Source: Streptomyces caatingaensis
GTDB lineage: Bacteria > Actinomycetota > Actinomycetes > Streptomycetales > Streptomycetaceae
Length of the DNA: 64,000 nucleotides
Direction: 5' to 3'
Assembly: GCF_001187435.1 (NCBI RefSeq)
Contig: NZ_LFXA01000007.1
Span: 124,001-188,000, forward strand
Shown piece by piece: positions 25,097-35,331 of the stretch. The notes beneath the pieces were generated by a model. It was not told where the DNA came from. It saw only the letters and a list, made by a program, of their open reading frames with translations, and did no database searches. Positions within the stretch are counted from its first letter, which is position 1. Each line of letters opens with the position of its first letter. The position numbers were made by a program, and so were the translations under genes.

Positions 25097-26548
25097 ATGA
25101 CGGAAATTCTTGCGCCGGGGGCCATAGCCGCCGGCGAATCGTCGTCCGAGGCGGCGGTCGAGAGCGTCACCGCTCACCCCGCCTGGGCCGACCTCAAGGA
25201 CGCGGTGGAGACCGTCCGGCCGTGGCAGTCCGCCGACGGCTCCATCGACCTCGCCGCCGAGGGCGCCCCTCCGGCGGAGGCGGTCCGCGCCGAGATCGAG
25301 CGCATCACCGCCGCCGTCGAGCGGCTCTCGCCGCTCCTGCCGCACGACGCCGCCTACCACGCGGCCCTCGTCGCCGACCTGCGCGCCTGGGCGGACGCCG
25401 GCTTCGGCGTCCCGGACTTCCTCGACTCGCTGCTGGCCTTCCAGCCCGCCGCCCACCGCACCGACGGCCGCCAGCACCTGGTCGTCTTCCCCATGTACAC
25501 CCAGAACGGCAACCCCGACCGCAACCTCGAGGCGGTCGTGCTGCGCGTGGTGTGGCCCGACTGGCTCGCGGAGCTGGAGCGCACCCGCTTCGACAACCCG
25601 CTCTTCCTCGGCATCACCTTCGAGGACTTCACCGGCGGCTACGACACCAACTCCGCCGTCCTCTTCCCCGAGACCGTCGCCGTCCGCAAGGCCCCCGAGC
25701 GCTTCACCTGGGGCGCCATCTTCTGCGACCGCGAGGCCGCCCGCTTCCGCCGCGTCACCGAGGCCGCCGTGGAAGCGCTCGGCCTGGAGCTGCCCGCCGA
25801 CATCGCCGACATGCTCGGCGACCAGCAGCGCTGCCAGCAGGCGTTCGTCCTGTGGGACATGATCCACGACCGCACCCACAGCCACGGCGACCTGCCCTTC
25901 GACCCCTTCATGATCAAGCAGCGGCAGCCGTTCTGGATGTACGGCCTGGAGGAGCTGCGCTGCGACCTCACCGCCTTCAAGGAGGCCGTGCAACTGGAGG
26001 CGGACGGCTACGCCCAGGGCCGCGACGTCCAGTACGCCGTCCTCTTCGACCGGATGTTCCGCTTCCCGGTCACCGGCGACCGGGTGCGCAACTACGACGG
26101 CCTCGGCGGCCAGCTCCTCTTCGCCTACCTCCACCAGCACGACGTCGTACGCTGGACGGACAACACCCTGCACATCGACTGGGACCGCGCCCCGCAGGTC
26201 ACCAACCAGCTCTGCGGCGAGATCGAGAAGCTCTACCGGGACGGCATCGACCGCCCCAAGCTCGTCCACTGGTTCGCCGCCTACGAGCTCGTCTCCACGT
26301 ACCTGGCCCCGCACCCCGGCTCCACGTGGGCCAAGGGCCCCGAGGCCCTCGACCTCAGCCTTCCGCCGCGCAAGCTCGTCGACGACGTGCTTCCGGACGA
26401 GTTCCCGCTCAGCATGTTCTTCGAGGCCCTTGCCAAGAAGCTGCGGACCGTGATCGCCTCGACCAAGGGCATCACCGCGGAGAGCCCGGCAAAGGGCGCG
26501 GCGTCAGCCGCTCCAGTGGAGCCGATGCTTGCATCGGGGGCGGCGTGA
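25097..26548 (+). CDS. DUF6421 family protein
   Basis: 483 residues. It is recognised as the DUF6421 family that in Streptomyces precedes an SDR and a threonine-aldolase-like gene; the reaction is not known. Notable segments are LVVFPMYTQNGNPDRNLEAV, TFEDFTGGYDTNSAVLFPE and the His-rich WDMIHDRTHSHGDLPFDPF, which looks like a metal site. The ATG at 25097 has GAGGAGGGG in front. It leads a three-gene operon behind an inverted repeat. The C-terminal ~25 residues are low complexity. Confidence 0.8.
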   Translation: MTEILAPGAIAAGESSSEAAVESVTAHPAWADLKDAVETVRPWQSADGSIDLAAEGAPPAEAVRAEIERITAAVERLSPLLPHDAAYHAALVADLRAWADAGFGVPDFLDSLLAFQPAAHRTDGRQHLVVFPMYTQNGNPDRNLEAVVLRVVWPDWLAELERTRFDNPLFLGITFEDFTGGYDTNSAVLFPETVAVRKAPERFTWGAIFCDREAARFRRVTEAAVEALGLELPADIADMLGDQQRCQQAFVLWDMIHDRTHSHGDLPFDPFMIKQRQPFWMYGLEELRCDLTAFKEAVQLEADGYAQGRDVQYAVLFDRMFRFPVTGDRVRNYDGLGGQLLFAYLHQHDVVRWTDNTLHIDWDRAPQVTNQLCGEIEKLYRDGIDRPKLVHWFAAYELVSTYLAPHPGSTWAKGPEALDLSLPPRKLVDDVLPDEFPLSMFFEALAKKLRTVIASTKGITAESPAKGAASAAPVEPMLASGAA

Positions 26549-26574
26549 GCAAGGGGAACGAGGAGGCGACGACC

Positions 26575-27336
26575 ATGAGCACTGCGACCAACGGCAACGG
26601 TCCGCTGGAAGGCCGCGTCGTGGCCGTGGCGGGGGCGGCCGGCCCGGCCGGCCGCGCCGCGCTGCTGCGGCTGGCCGAGGCGGGCGCGACGGTCGTCGCC
26701 GCCGACGCGGACGCGGCCCGCCTCGCCGAGGCGGTGGACGCGGCCCGCTACGCCCACGGCGGCGCCACGGTCGTGGGCGACACCGTGGACCTGCTCGACC
26801 TCGGCGCCACGCGCGCCTGGGCCGACCGCACGGAGAAGGAGTTCGGCCGCGTCGACGGCCTCGTCCACCTGGTGGGCGGCTGGCGCGGCTCGGCGACCTT
26901 CGCCGAGACCGACCTCGCGGACTGGGAGCTCCTGGAGAAGCTGCTGATCCGCACCGTGCAGCACACCTCGCTGGCCTTCGAGGCCCCGCTGACCCGCAGC
27001 GGCGACGGCCGCTACGTGCTCATCAGCGCCGCCGGGGCCAGCAGGCCCACCGCGGGCAACGCGGCGTACGCCGCCGCCAAGGCCGCCGCCGAGGCGTGGA
27101 CCCTCGCCCTCGGCGACGCCTTCCGCAAGGCCGGCGGAGAGGCCGGGCCCCCGGCCGCCGCCACCGTCCTGATCATCAAGGCCCTCGTGCACGACGCGAT
27201 GCGCGCCGAGCGCCCGAACGCGAAATTCGCGGGCTTCACCGACGTCAAGGACCTCGCCGAGACCATCGTCGGGATCTGGTCCCGGCCCGCCCAGGAAGTG
27301 AACGGAACCCGTCAGTGGCTGACTCCCCGACCCTGA
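26575..27336 (+). CDS. SDR family oxidoreductase
   Basis: 253-residue short-chain dehydrogenase. The N-terminal Rossmann motif is altered to VAVAGAAGPAGRAALL; the active site has VLISAAGASRP for the Ser region and AAYAAAKAAAEAW with the YxxxK pair. The cofactor is NAD(P); the substrate is unknown. AACGAGGAGG lies upstream of ATG 26575, 26 nt after the DUF6421 stop. It overlaps the next gene by 22 nt. Confidence 0.87.
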   Translation: MSTATNGNGPLEGRVVAVAGAAGPAGRAALLRLAEAGATVVAADADAARLAEAVDAARYAHGGATVVGDTVDLLDLGATRAWADRTEKEFGRVDGLVHLVGGWRGSATFAETDLADWELLEKLLIRTVQHTSLAFEAPLTRSGDGRYVLISAAGASRPTAGNAAYAAAKAAAEAWTLALGDAFRKAGGEAGPPAAATVLIIKALVHDAMRAERPNAKFAGFTDVKDLAETIVGIWSRPAQEVNGTRQWLTPRP

Positions 27337-28400
27337 GCACGACCGACGCCGTACGCCGGCACGACCCGCTCTCCCGCGGCTTCGCCAGCGACAACTACGC
27401 CGGCGCGCACCCGGAGGTCCTCGCGGCGATCGCGCTCGCCAACGAGGGCCACCAGACCGCCTACGGAGAGGACGTCTACACCGCTCACCTCCAGGAGGTG
27501 ATCCGGGGCCACTTCGGGCCCGCCGCCGAGGCGTACCCCGTCTTCAACGGCACCGGCGCCAACGTCGTCGCCCTCCAGGCCGTCACCGAGCGGTGGGGCG
27601 CCGTCGTCTGCGCGGAGACCGCCCACATCAACGTCGACGAGTGCGGGGCCCCCGAGCGCGTCGGCGGGCTCAAGCTGCTCACCGTGCCGACGCCGCACGG
27701 CAAGCTCACCCCCGAGCTGATCGACCGGCAGGCGTGGGGCTGGGAGGACGAGCACCGCGCCCAGCCGCAGGTCGTCTCGCTCGCCCAGACCACCGAGCTG
27801 GGCACCTGCTACACGCCCGACGAGATCCGCGAGATCTGCGACCACGCCCACGAACGGGGCATGAAGGTCCACCTCGACGGCTCGCGGCTCGCCAACGCGG
27901 CGGCCACGCTGGGGCTGCCGCTGCGGGCCTTCACCACCGACGCGGGCGTCGACCTGCTCTCCCTCGGCGGGACGAAGAACGGGCTGCTCTTCGGCGAGTG
28001 CGTCGTCGTCCTCGACCCGGACTCCGTCAAGGCGATGAAGCATCTGCGCAAGCTGTCCATGCAGCTCGCCTCCAAGATGCGCTTCGTCTCCGTGCAGTTC
28101 GAGGCGCTGCTGGCCGGGGATCTGTGGCTGCGGAGCGCGGCCCGGGCCAACGCGATGGCCTCGCGGCTGGCGTCCGCCGTCCGGGACGTCCCCGGTGTGG
28201 AGATCCTCCACCCCGTGGAGTCCAACGCGGTCTTCGCGCGGCTGCCCCACGACGTCTCCGAGCGTCTCCAGAAGCGGTACCGCTTCTACTTCTGGGACGA
28301 GGCGGCCGGTGACGTCCGGTGGATGTGCGCCTTCGACACGACGGAGGCGGATGTGGACGGCTTCGTGGCGGCGGTGAGGGAGGAGATGGCGCGGGGGTAG
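27315..28400 (+). CDS. Threonine aldolase family PLP enzyme
   Basis: 361-residue fold-type I PLP enzyme resembling low-specificity L-threonine aldolase, which splits beta-hydroxy amino acids to glycine and an aldehyde. Seen: FASDNYAGAHPEVL and YGEDVYTAHL at the start, KVHLDGSRLANAA, and the PLP lysine in DLLSLGGTKNGLLFGE. The GTG at 27315 overlaps the SDR by 22 nt, so the two are coupled. Operon context (DUF6421, SDR) suggests a shared amino-acid or aldehyde metabolism, but the true substrate is not clear. Confidence 0.88.
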   Translation: MADSPTLSTTDAVRRHDPLSRGFASDNYAGAHPEVLAAIALANEGHQTAYGEDVYTAHLQEVIRGHFGPAAEAYPVFNGTGANVVALQAVTERWGAVVCAETAHINVDECGAPERVGGLKLLTVPTPHGKLTPELIDRQAWGWEDEHRAQPQVVSLAQTTELGTCYTPDEIREICDHAHERGMKVHLDGSRLANAAATLGLPLRAFTTDAGVDLLSLGGTKNGLLFGECVVVLDPDSVKAMKHLRKLSMQLASKMRFVSVQFEALLAGDLWLRSAARANAMASRLASAVRDVPGVEILHPVESNAVFARLPHDVSERLQKRYRFYFWDEAAGDVRWMCAFDTTEADVDGFVAAVREEMARG

Positions 28401-28419
28401 CGCGCGCCGAGGGGAGTTT

Positions 28420-28467
28420 GCCCCGGCCCCGTTCTCGCCGCGCTCGCGCGCGGGGCGGGGCCGGGGC
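28420..28467. terminator. Bidirectional terminator hairpin
   Basis: 11-bp perfect stem (GCCCCGGCCCC with GGGGCCGGGGC) spans 28420-28430 and 28457-28467, between convergent genes ending at 28400 and 28476. It can serve both strands. Confidence 0.7.
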
Positions 28468-28475
28468 GCAATCCC

Positions 28476-29198
28476 CTACACGTGCTCCGCGAGCTGCTCC
28501 GGCCGCGGGGCCGTGCCGCCGAGGTGGGCGGGAAGCCACCACGCGTCCTCCGGCCCCCGGGGCCGCCCCGGATAGGCCCGCTGGGCGCTCTCCAGGAGCT
28601 CCTGGACGCGGCCCCGGAGCCGCTCCGTGACCCCGTCCGCGGACTCCTCCGCGGAAGCGGACACCGGCGCCCCGACCCGGATCGACACAGGAATGTGGCT
28701 ACGCCCCAGATCCCGCTTCCGCCCCTTCGTCCACAACCGCTGCGTCCCCCACAGAGCCATCGGCACCAGCGGCACCCCCGCCTCCTGGGCGAGCCGCGCC
28801 GCGCCCGACTTGAAGGACTTGAGCGTGAAGGACGGCGAGATCGTCGCCTCGGGGAAGACCCCGACGACCTCGCCCGAGCGCAGCGCGTTGAGCGCGTGGT
28901 CGTACGCGCCCGTGCCCGCCGAGCGGTCGACGGGGATGTGCTTCATCGCGCGCATCAGGGGACCGGACACCTTGTGCCGGAAGACCGACTCCTTGGCCAT
29001 GAAGCGCACCAGCCGCTTGGCCGGGCGCGCCGCGAGCCCGCAGAAGAGGAAGTCGAGGTAACCGATGTGGTTGCTCACCAGGACGGCCCCGCCGTCCCGG
29101 GGGACGTGCTCGGTCCCCCCGACGTCGATGCGCAGGTCGGCCGCCTTGAAGAGGGTGCGGACGGCGCCGATCACCGGGGGGTAGACGAGTTCTGCCAT
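28476..29198 (-). CDS. 1-acylglycerol-3-phosphate acyltransferase (PlsC family)
   Basis: 240 residues. It would acylate lysophosphatidic acid or a related lipid at the membrane. The acyltransferase motif NHIGYLD (NHx4D, about residue 43), the glycerol-phosphate motif in VFPEATISPSF (FPEA where FPEG is usual) and the VPLVPMALWGT motif are present. GAAGGA precedes the ATG. It reads convergently with the threonine aldolase. The Gly-to-Ala change in the FPEG motif is unusual but tolerated in the family. Confidence 0.9.
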   Translation of the reverse strand: MAELVYPPVIGAVRTLFKAADLRIDVGGTEHVPRDGGAVLVSNHIGYLDFLFCGLAARPAKRLVRFMAKESVFRHKVSGPLMRAMKHIPVDRSAGTGAYDHALNALRSGEVVGVFPEATISPSFTLKSFKSGAARLAQEAGVPLVPMALWGTQRLWTKGRKRDLGRSHIPVSIRVGAPVSASAEESADGVTERLRGRVQELLESAQRAYPGRPRGPEDAWWLPAHLGGTAPRPEQLAEHV

Positions 29199-29442
29199 AT
29201 CGGAAATGTCCTTCGGGGGCCTGGGGAGAGTGCTCCCGCTGAAATTACCGTGAAGTTACGCGGTCGTAGGGTGGCGGCTTCCGGCAGATCGTGCCTGAAT
29301 GTCCGGCCCGCGGGCCAGTCGGAGGACGGTCGGGAACGGGAGATCCTCGTCACGTGGCCCGTTTTGTCCGATAAGGCCGTCGAAGGTCGTGGGCGGGCCG
29401 GGGCATGCTGGTGAACGACGAGGGTCGGGAAGAGGGACGCGC

Positions 29443-29772
29443 GTGCGGGATCGCGGGACGGTACGGCTGAGTGCCGAGGACATCGGCGCCGGGCTGGGGG
29501 AGCGGGCCACGCTCGTCCAGTTCTCCAGCGCCTTCTGCCGGCCCTGCCGGGCGACGCGGCGCGTGCTCGCCGACGTCGCCGCGATGGTCGACGGCGTCGC
29601 GCACGTCGAGATCGACGCGGAGTCGCACCTCGGCCTCGTCCGCCGGCTGGAGGTCGCCGCGACCCCGACCGTGTTCGTCCTGGACGCCCAAGGGCGCGTC
29701 GTGCGGCGGGCGGTGGGGGAGCCGCGCCGCGCCCACGTCATCGCCGCGCTGGGCGCCGCCGTGTCCGCGTGA
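29443..29772 (+). CDS. Thioredoxin family protein
   Basis: 109-residue thioredoxin fold with redox motif FCRPCRATRR (CRPC rather than CGPC) and the cis-proline ATPTVFVLDAQG. GTG at 29443 with GAGGGA upstream; a longer open frame upstream lacks coding features. The CRPC site suggests a specialised thiol-disulfide role instead of the main thioredoxin. It stands alone, divergent from the acyltransferase. Confidence 0.85.
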   Translation: MRDRGTVRLSAEDIGAGLGERATLVQFSSAFCRPCRATRRVLADVAAMVDGVAHVEIDAESHLGLVRRLEVAATPTVFVLDAQGRVVRRAVGEPRRAHVIAALGAAVSA

Positions 29773-29971
29773 CCGGGGCGCGGTCCCTTCCGTGATCCCC
29801 CTCCCATCCGGGCCGGGGCCCTTGACGCCCCTCCCCGGCGCTCGCCAAGGTGGCGCCATGTGGCCTGGAACGCCCGGAGTCCCTCCGCGGGGAAGCGCGC
29901 ACCGGCGGTGTCCGAGCCCCTGAGCGACCGCGTCCGCCCCGCTCCGGCTCACTCCCGAAAAGGACCGTTCC

Positions 29972-30484
29972 ATGTCGGCCTCGCCCGAACTCGGCGTCCC
30001 GCGCAGCGCGGCGGGGCCCGACCTGCTGCGTTCCGTCTTCCGCCGGCAGGCCGCCGGTGTCGCGGTGGTCACGGCCGCGCGGGGCGGCCGGCCCGCCGGC
30101 TTCACCGCGACCTCCCTGACCTCCGTCGCCGCGGAGTCCCCGCTCGTCTCCTTCGGCATCGGCACCGGCTCGTCCAGCCGGCCCGTCGTCGCCGAGGCCG
30201 GGTTCGTGGGGGTGCGCATACGCGCCGAGCGGCAGCGGGAGTTGGCGGCCACCTTCGCCCGCGGCGGCGCCGGCCGCTTCGCCCCGCCCACCCGCTGGAC
30301 CGCCGGTCCCGAGGGCGTGCCGCTGCTGAAGGGCGTGCTCGGGTGGCTGGTGTGCCGGGTGGCGGCCCGGGTGCCCGCGGGGGACCACCGGGTCGTCCTG
30401 GCCGAGGCGGTGGCCGGCGAGGTCGCGGAGGCCGACCGTCCGCTTCTCTGGCACCAGGGGTGCTTCAACGCGTTGCGCGACTGA
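29972..30484 (+). CDS. Flavin reductase family protein
   Basis: 170-residue flavin-reductase-like domain (FMN-binding split barrel). The family feature is LRSVFRRQAAGVAVVTAARGGRPAGFTATSLTSVAAESPLVSFG, near the N-terminus. Members use NAD(P)H to reduce FMN/FAD for a partner monooxygenase, or bind flavin themselves. No monooxygenase is adjacent. AAAGGACC lies upstream of ATG 29972. Confidence 0.88.
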   Translation: MSASPELGVPRSAAGPDLLRSVFRRQAAGVAVVTAARGGRPAGFTATSLTSVAAESPLVSFGIGTGSSSRPVVAEAGFVGVRIRAERQRELAATFARGGAGRFAPPTRWTAGPEGVPLLKGVLGWLVCRVAARVPAGDHRVVLAEAVAGEVAEADRPLLWHQGCFNALRD

Positions 30485-30690
30485 TCCGTCCCCGCCGTCC
30501 CCGAAGGCCGCGCGTTGGACAAATCACAGTTCAGCGGCCTTGCGCTCGGGGAACGCGATCGCTGTACTGACGAGTAACATCCCGGTCGGGGGCCTCCGCC
30601 CGAAGACCGGGATCCGCCCCCCGAAGGCGCCTATGCTGCCTGTCAAGGCACAAGGCAGCTACGAAATGACGATGCAGTAGGAGAGCCGGC

Positions 30691-31476
30691 GTGAGCTTGA
30701 GGATCGTTGTCACCGTGAAGTACGTGCCCGACGCCACCGGCGACCGGCACTTCGCCGAAGACCTGACCGTCGACCGCGACGACGTGGACGGCCTGCTCTC
30801 GGAGCTCGACGAGTACGCGGTCGAGCAGGCGCTGCAGATCAAGGAGGAGGCGGACGACGCCGAGGTCACCGTCCTGACCGTCGGCCCCGAGGACGCCACC
30901 GACGCCCTCCGCAAGGCCCTGTCGATGGGGGCGGACAAGGCCGTCCACGTCGAGGACGACGACCTGCACGGCACCGACGCGCTCGGCACCTCCCTGGTGC
31001 TGGCCAAGGCACTTGAGCACATCGGCTACGACCTCGTCGTCTCCGGCATGGCCTCCACCGACGGCGGCATGGGCGTCGTCCCGGCCATGCTCGCCGAGCG
31101 CCTGGGCGTCCCGCAGGTCACCCTGCTCTCGGAGCTCAAGGTCGAGGACGGCAAGGTGACCGGCCGCCGCGACGGCGACGCCGCCAGCGAGCAGCTGGAG
31201 GCCGCCCTCCCGGCCGTCGTGTCCGTCACCGACCAGTCCGGCGAGGCCCGTTACCCGTCCTTCAAGGGCATCATGGCCGCCAAGAAGAAGCCGGTGGAGA
31301 CCCTGGACCTGTCCGACCTCGGCATCGAGGCGGACGAGGTCGGCCTGGACGGCGCCTGGACCAAGGTCGAGGAGGCCGCGGAGCGCCCGGCCCGCACGGC
31401 CGGCACGATCGTCAAGGACGAGGGCAACGGCGGCAAGCAGCTCGCCGAGTTCCTGGCCGGACAGAAGTTCATCTGA
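30691..31476 (+). CDS. etfB: Electron transfer flavoprotein beta subunit
   Basis: 261 residues. With EtfA it carries electrons from acyl-CoA dehydrogenases to the respiratory chain. Seen: IVVTVKYVPDATGDRHF, ALSMGADKAVHVED, the VVSGMASTDGG stretch and the C-terminal YPSFKGIMAAKKKP. GTG at 30691 with AGGAGAG in front. It is followed by etfA 54 nt later, and the pair ends in a strong terminator, so they form an operon. Confidence 0.96.
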   Translation: MSLRIVVTVKYVPDATGDRHFAEDLTVDRDDVDGLLSELDEYAVEQALQIKEEADDAEVTVLTVGPEDATDALRKALSMGADKAVHVEDDDLHGTDALGTSLVLAKALEHIGYDLVVSGMASTDGGMGVVPAMLAERLGVPQVTLLSELKVEDGKVTGRRDGDAASEQLEAALPAVVSVTDQSGEARYPSFKGIMAAKKKPVETLDLSDLGIEADEVGLDGAWTKVEEAAERPARTAGTIVKDEGNGGKQLAEFLAGQKFI

Positions 31477-31530
31477 GCCCGCTCCGGTCCGCCTCCCTCA
31501 ACCGCCTCAACTTCCCGCAGGAGCAACGCC

Positions 31531-32493
<963 letters not shown>

Positions 32494-32511
32494 GCCGCCT
32501 CGGAAACGGAC

Positions 32512-32543
32512 GGGTTCCCGCACGCGGCGGCGTGCGGGAACCC
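32512..32543 (+). terminator. Terminator of the etfBA operon
   Basis: Perfect 14-bp stem (GGGTTCCCGCACGC with GCGTGCGGGAACCC) and a 4-nt loop, followed by TTTC. It starts 19 nt after the etfA stop codon. Confidence 0.88.
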
Positions 32544-32605
32544 TTTCGCACACCCCCGCCCCCGGGGTAGCTTCAACGAACTGTTGAGGAAGGGGTGATG
32601 GGGCG

Positions 32606-33898
32606 ATGCGGCCTCCCACGACGTTCGGCCCGGGCCTGACGGCCCGTCTCGGCGCGTCCCTCGCGGGCGTCGACGCCGAGCTGGCCCGCCGCTACCCGGG
32701 CGACGCGGGCGGACGGCAGCCGGTGCACACCGTCTACGCCCCGGCCGACGCCGTCACCGCCGGCACCGTCCGCTCCTGGGGCGACCGGGCCCTCGCCGCC
32801 CTCGACGAACACGCCCCCACCGCCGGGGCGCTGGCCGCCGCCCTCGGCCTGCCCGCCGGCCTCGCCGGCCCCGTCCACGACCGCGTACGCGCCAAGCTCG
32901 CCGCCGAGCCGGTCGAGGACCTGCGCATCGACTTCGAGGACGGCTACGGCCGCCGCTCCGACGCTGAGGAGGACGAAGCCGCCCTCCGCGCCGCGGAGTT
33001 GGTGGCCGCCGGCACCGGCGCCCCCTTCGCGGGCATCCGCGCCAAGTCCCTGGAGGCCGGCGTCCGCGACCGGGGCATCCGGACGCTGGACGTCTTCCTC
33101 ACCGCCCTCGTGGCGGCGGGCGGCCCGCCGGACGGGCTCGTCCTCACCCTCCCCAAGGTCACCCACGCCGAACAGGTCGCCGCGATGGCGTCCCTGGCCG
33201 AGGAGTTCGAGAAGGCCCATGCCCTCGACGCCGGCCGCCTCCGCTTCGAGGTCCAGATCGAGACCACCCAGGCCGTCCTCGGGCCCGACGGCCGCGCCAC
33301 CCTCGCCCGCTTCCTCGACGCCGGCGAGGGCCGCGTCTCGGCGCTCCACTACGGCACGTTCGACTACAGCGCGGCGTGCGGGGTGGCCCCCGCGCACCAG
33401 GCCCCCGACCACCCCGTCGCCGACCACGCCAAGGCCGTGATGCAGGTCGCCGTCGCCGGCACGGGCGTCCGCCTCTCCGACGGCTCGGCGAACGTCCTGC
33501 CCGCCGGGACGGGCGAACAGGTCCGCGCCGCCTGGCGGTCGCACCACGACCTGGTCCGCCGCTCCCTGGCCCGCGCCTACCACCAGGGCTGGGACATGCA
33601 CCCCGGCCACCTGGTGAGCCGGTACGCGGCGGTGTACGCCTTCTACCGCGAGGGCCTGGCGCCGGCGGCCTCCCGGCTGGTCGCCTACACGGGCGGCGGG
33701 CGGGGCGACGTGCTCGACGAGCCCGCCACGGCACGGGCGTTGGCCGGGTACGTGCTGCGCGGCGTGGACTGCGGGGCCGTCGACGCGGACGAGGCCGCCC
33801 GGGCGACCGGGCTGACGCGGCGCGACCTGGAGGAGCTCGTCAGGCCGGGGCCGGCGCCCGGCGCGCCGCGAAACGGAAGCTCCCCTTCCCAAGGGTGA
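32606..33898 (+). CDS. CitE/HpcH-HpaI-type lyase (DUF6986-like)
   Basis: 430 residues related to the citrate-lyase beta/malyl-CoA lyase TIM-barrel family. Key stretches are LRIDFEDGYG (acidic metal ligand), FAGIRAKSL, LTLPKVTHAEQV, FEVQIETTQAV (Glu ligand) and ALHYGTFDYS. Family members cleave or form beta-hydroxy acyl-CoA or keto acids with Mg2+. Substrate unknown. Its C-terminal coding sequence overlaps the convergent methyltransferase gene by 59 nt, so its last ~20 residues share DNA with that gene. Confidence 0.82.
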   Translation: MRPPTTFGPGLTARLGASLAGVDAELARRYPGDAGGRQPVHTVYAPADAVTAGTVRSWGDRALAALDEHAPTAGALAAALGLPAGLAGPVHDRVRAKLAAEPVEDLRIDFEDGYGRRSDAEEDEAALRAAELVAAGTGAPFAGIRAKSLEAGVRDRGIRTLDVFLTALVAAGGPPDGLVLTLPKVTHAEQVAAMASLAEEFEKAHALDAGRLRFEVQIETTQAVLGPDGRATLARFLDAGEGRVSALHYGTFDYSAACGVAPAHQAPDHPVADHAKAVMQVAVAGTGVRLSDGSANVLPAGTGEQVRAAWRSHHDLVRRSLARAYHQGWDMHPGHLVSRYAAVYAFYREGLAPAASRLVAYTGGGRGDVLDEPATARALAGYVLRGVDCGAVDADEAARATGLTRRDLEELVRPGPAPGAPRNGSSPSQG

Positions 33899-34418
33899 CC
33901 GAGCAGTCCGCGAAGCCCGCCGCCCGCAGGCGGGCCGCCAGCGTCTCCGGCGGTACGGGCACACAGGTGTCCCCGAGGTGGATGGCCCGGAACCCCCAAC
34001 CGTCCAGCGCGTCGCAGCCGGTGAAGAGCCCGCCCGGGCGGAGCACCCGGCGGGCCTCGGCGAAGAGCCGGTCCTGGGCCGCGGCCGACGGCACGTGGTG
34101 CAGCACCGTGAAGCAGACGACGGAGTCGAACCGCCCGTCCGGCAGCGGCAGATCGGCGCCGTCGCCGTGCACGACGTCGACGCGGCCGCCGAGGAGCCGC
34201 CGCAGTCGGAGGGCGTACGACGCGTCGGACTCGACGGCGGTCAGCCGCTCCGTCCGGCCGAGCAGCACCCGGGTCGTCGCGCCGTAACCCGGCCCGATCT
34301 CCAGCGTGTCCGGGCCGAGCCGGGCGTCCGCCAGGGCCCACGGAAGGAGCCGGTCGCGGACCGCGCGGGCCCAGCGGCGGGACGAACAGAGGCGGCGGTG
34401 GACGAAGTTCATCGGCAT
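33840..34418 (-). CDS. Class I SAM-dependent methyltransferase
   Basis: 192 residues. Seen: LEIGPGYGATTRVL (SAM motif I), LTAVESDASYA, GDGADLPLPDGRFDSVVCF (motif II/III) and RVLRPGGLF. Substrate unknown. The ATG at 34418 is used, with a second ATG two codons on. It is convergent with the CitE-like gene and overlaps it by 59 nt. Confidence 0.86.
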   Translation of the reverse strand: MPMNFVHRRLCSSRRWARAVRDRLLPWALADARLGPDTLEIGPGYGATTRVLLGRTERLTAVESDASYALRLRRLLGGRVDVVHGDGADLPLPDGRFDSVVCFTVLHHVPSAAAQDRLFAEARRVLRPGGLFTGCDALDGWGFRAIHLGDTCVPVPPETLAARLRAAGFADCSVTLGKGSFRFAARRAPAPA

Positions 34419-34473
34419 GGCCCGAGGCTAGGCGGGGGAGACCGGTGGCGTACACGCACCAGGAGGTCAACCC

Positions 34474-35274
34474 GTGTCGCCGAACGGACACCCGCGCCGG
34501 ATCCGCACCCCGGCCCCCCGGCTCGTCAGCCCGCCCGGCGGGGCCGTCGCCGTCGCCGACTTCCCGCTCGACGGCGGCGAGTGGTTCGGCCGCCACCGGC
34601 ACGGGGCGCACCAGCTGGCGTGGGCGCCGGAGGGCGTCCTCGCCGTCCGCGCGCACGCCCGCACCTGGGTGCTCCCGCCCTCCGTCGCCCTCTGGATACC
34701 GGCCGGCACCCCGCACTCCACCGGGGCGACCGCCCCCGCGCTGCTGCGCAGCCTCTACTTCCGCCCGGAGCGCTGCCCGATCGCCTGGCCCGGGCCCCGC
34801 GTCGTCCCCGTCCCCGCCCTGCTGCGCGAACTGATCGCCCACCTCGCCCGGGAGGGGAACCGCCTCCCCGCCGCCGCCCGCGAACGCGCCGAGCACGTCG
34901 TCCTCGACCTGCTGCACCCGGTCGAGGTCACGACCGTGCGGGCCCCCCTCCCGCGGGACCCCCGTGCCCGCCGGGTCGCCGAAGCGCTCCGCGCCGACCC
35001 GGCGGACGGCCGCACCCTCGCCCAGTGGGGCACGGCCGTGGGCGCGAGCGCGCGGACCCTGGCCCGCGCCTTCGTCACCGACACGGGCCTGCCCTTCGGC
35101 CGGTGGCGCACCCAGCTCCGCCTGCAGGCCGCCATGCCGCTCCTCGCGGCGGGCGGCACGGTCTCCGCCGTGGCCCGCAGGGTCGGCTACGGCTCGCCGA
35201 GCGCCTTCGTGGCGGCGTTCCGCCGGGGCGTGGGCGTGCCGCCGGGGGCCTACTTCGCGCCGCGGGCCGGGTGA
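34474..35274 (+). CDS. AraC family transcriptional regulator
   Basis: 266 residues. An N-terminal cupin-like domain (RHRHGAHQLAWAPEGVLAV, WIPAGTPHSTGA) is followed by a C-terminal AraC DNA-binding domain with two helix-turn-helices (DGRTLAQWGTAVGASARTL and VSAVARRVGYGSPSAFVAAF). GTG at 34474 with AGGAGG upstream. It is next to a second AraC regulator of the same architecture. The regulated genes are unknown. Confidence 0.88.
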   Translation: MSPNGHPRRIRTPAPRLVSPPGGAVAVADFPLDGGEWFGRHRHGAHQLAWAPEGVLAVRAHARTWVLPPSVALWIPAGTPHSTGATAPALLRSLYFRPERCPIAWPGPRVVPVPALLRELIAHLAREGNRLPAAARERAEHVVLDLLHPVEVTTVRAPLPRDPRARRVAEALRADPADGRTLAQWGTAVGASARTLARAFVTDTGLPFGRWRTQLRLQAAMPLLAAGGTVSAVARRVGYGSPSAFVAAFRRGVGVPPGAYFAPRAG

Positions 35275-35331
35275 GAACGGGCCTCCGGCGGGCGGCGGGT
35301 GTGATGCCGCGTCCGGTAGGTTGACGCCACG

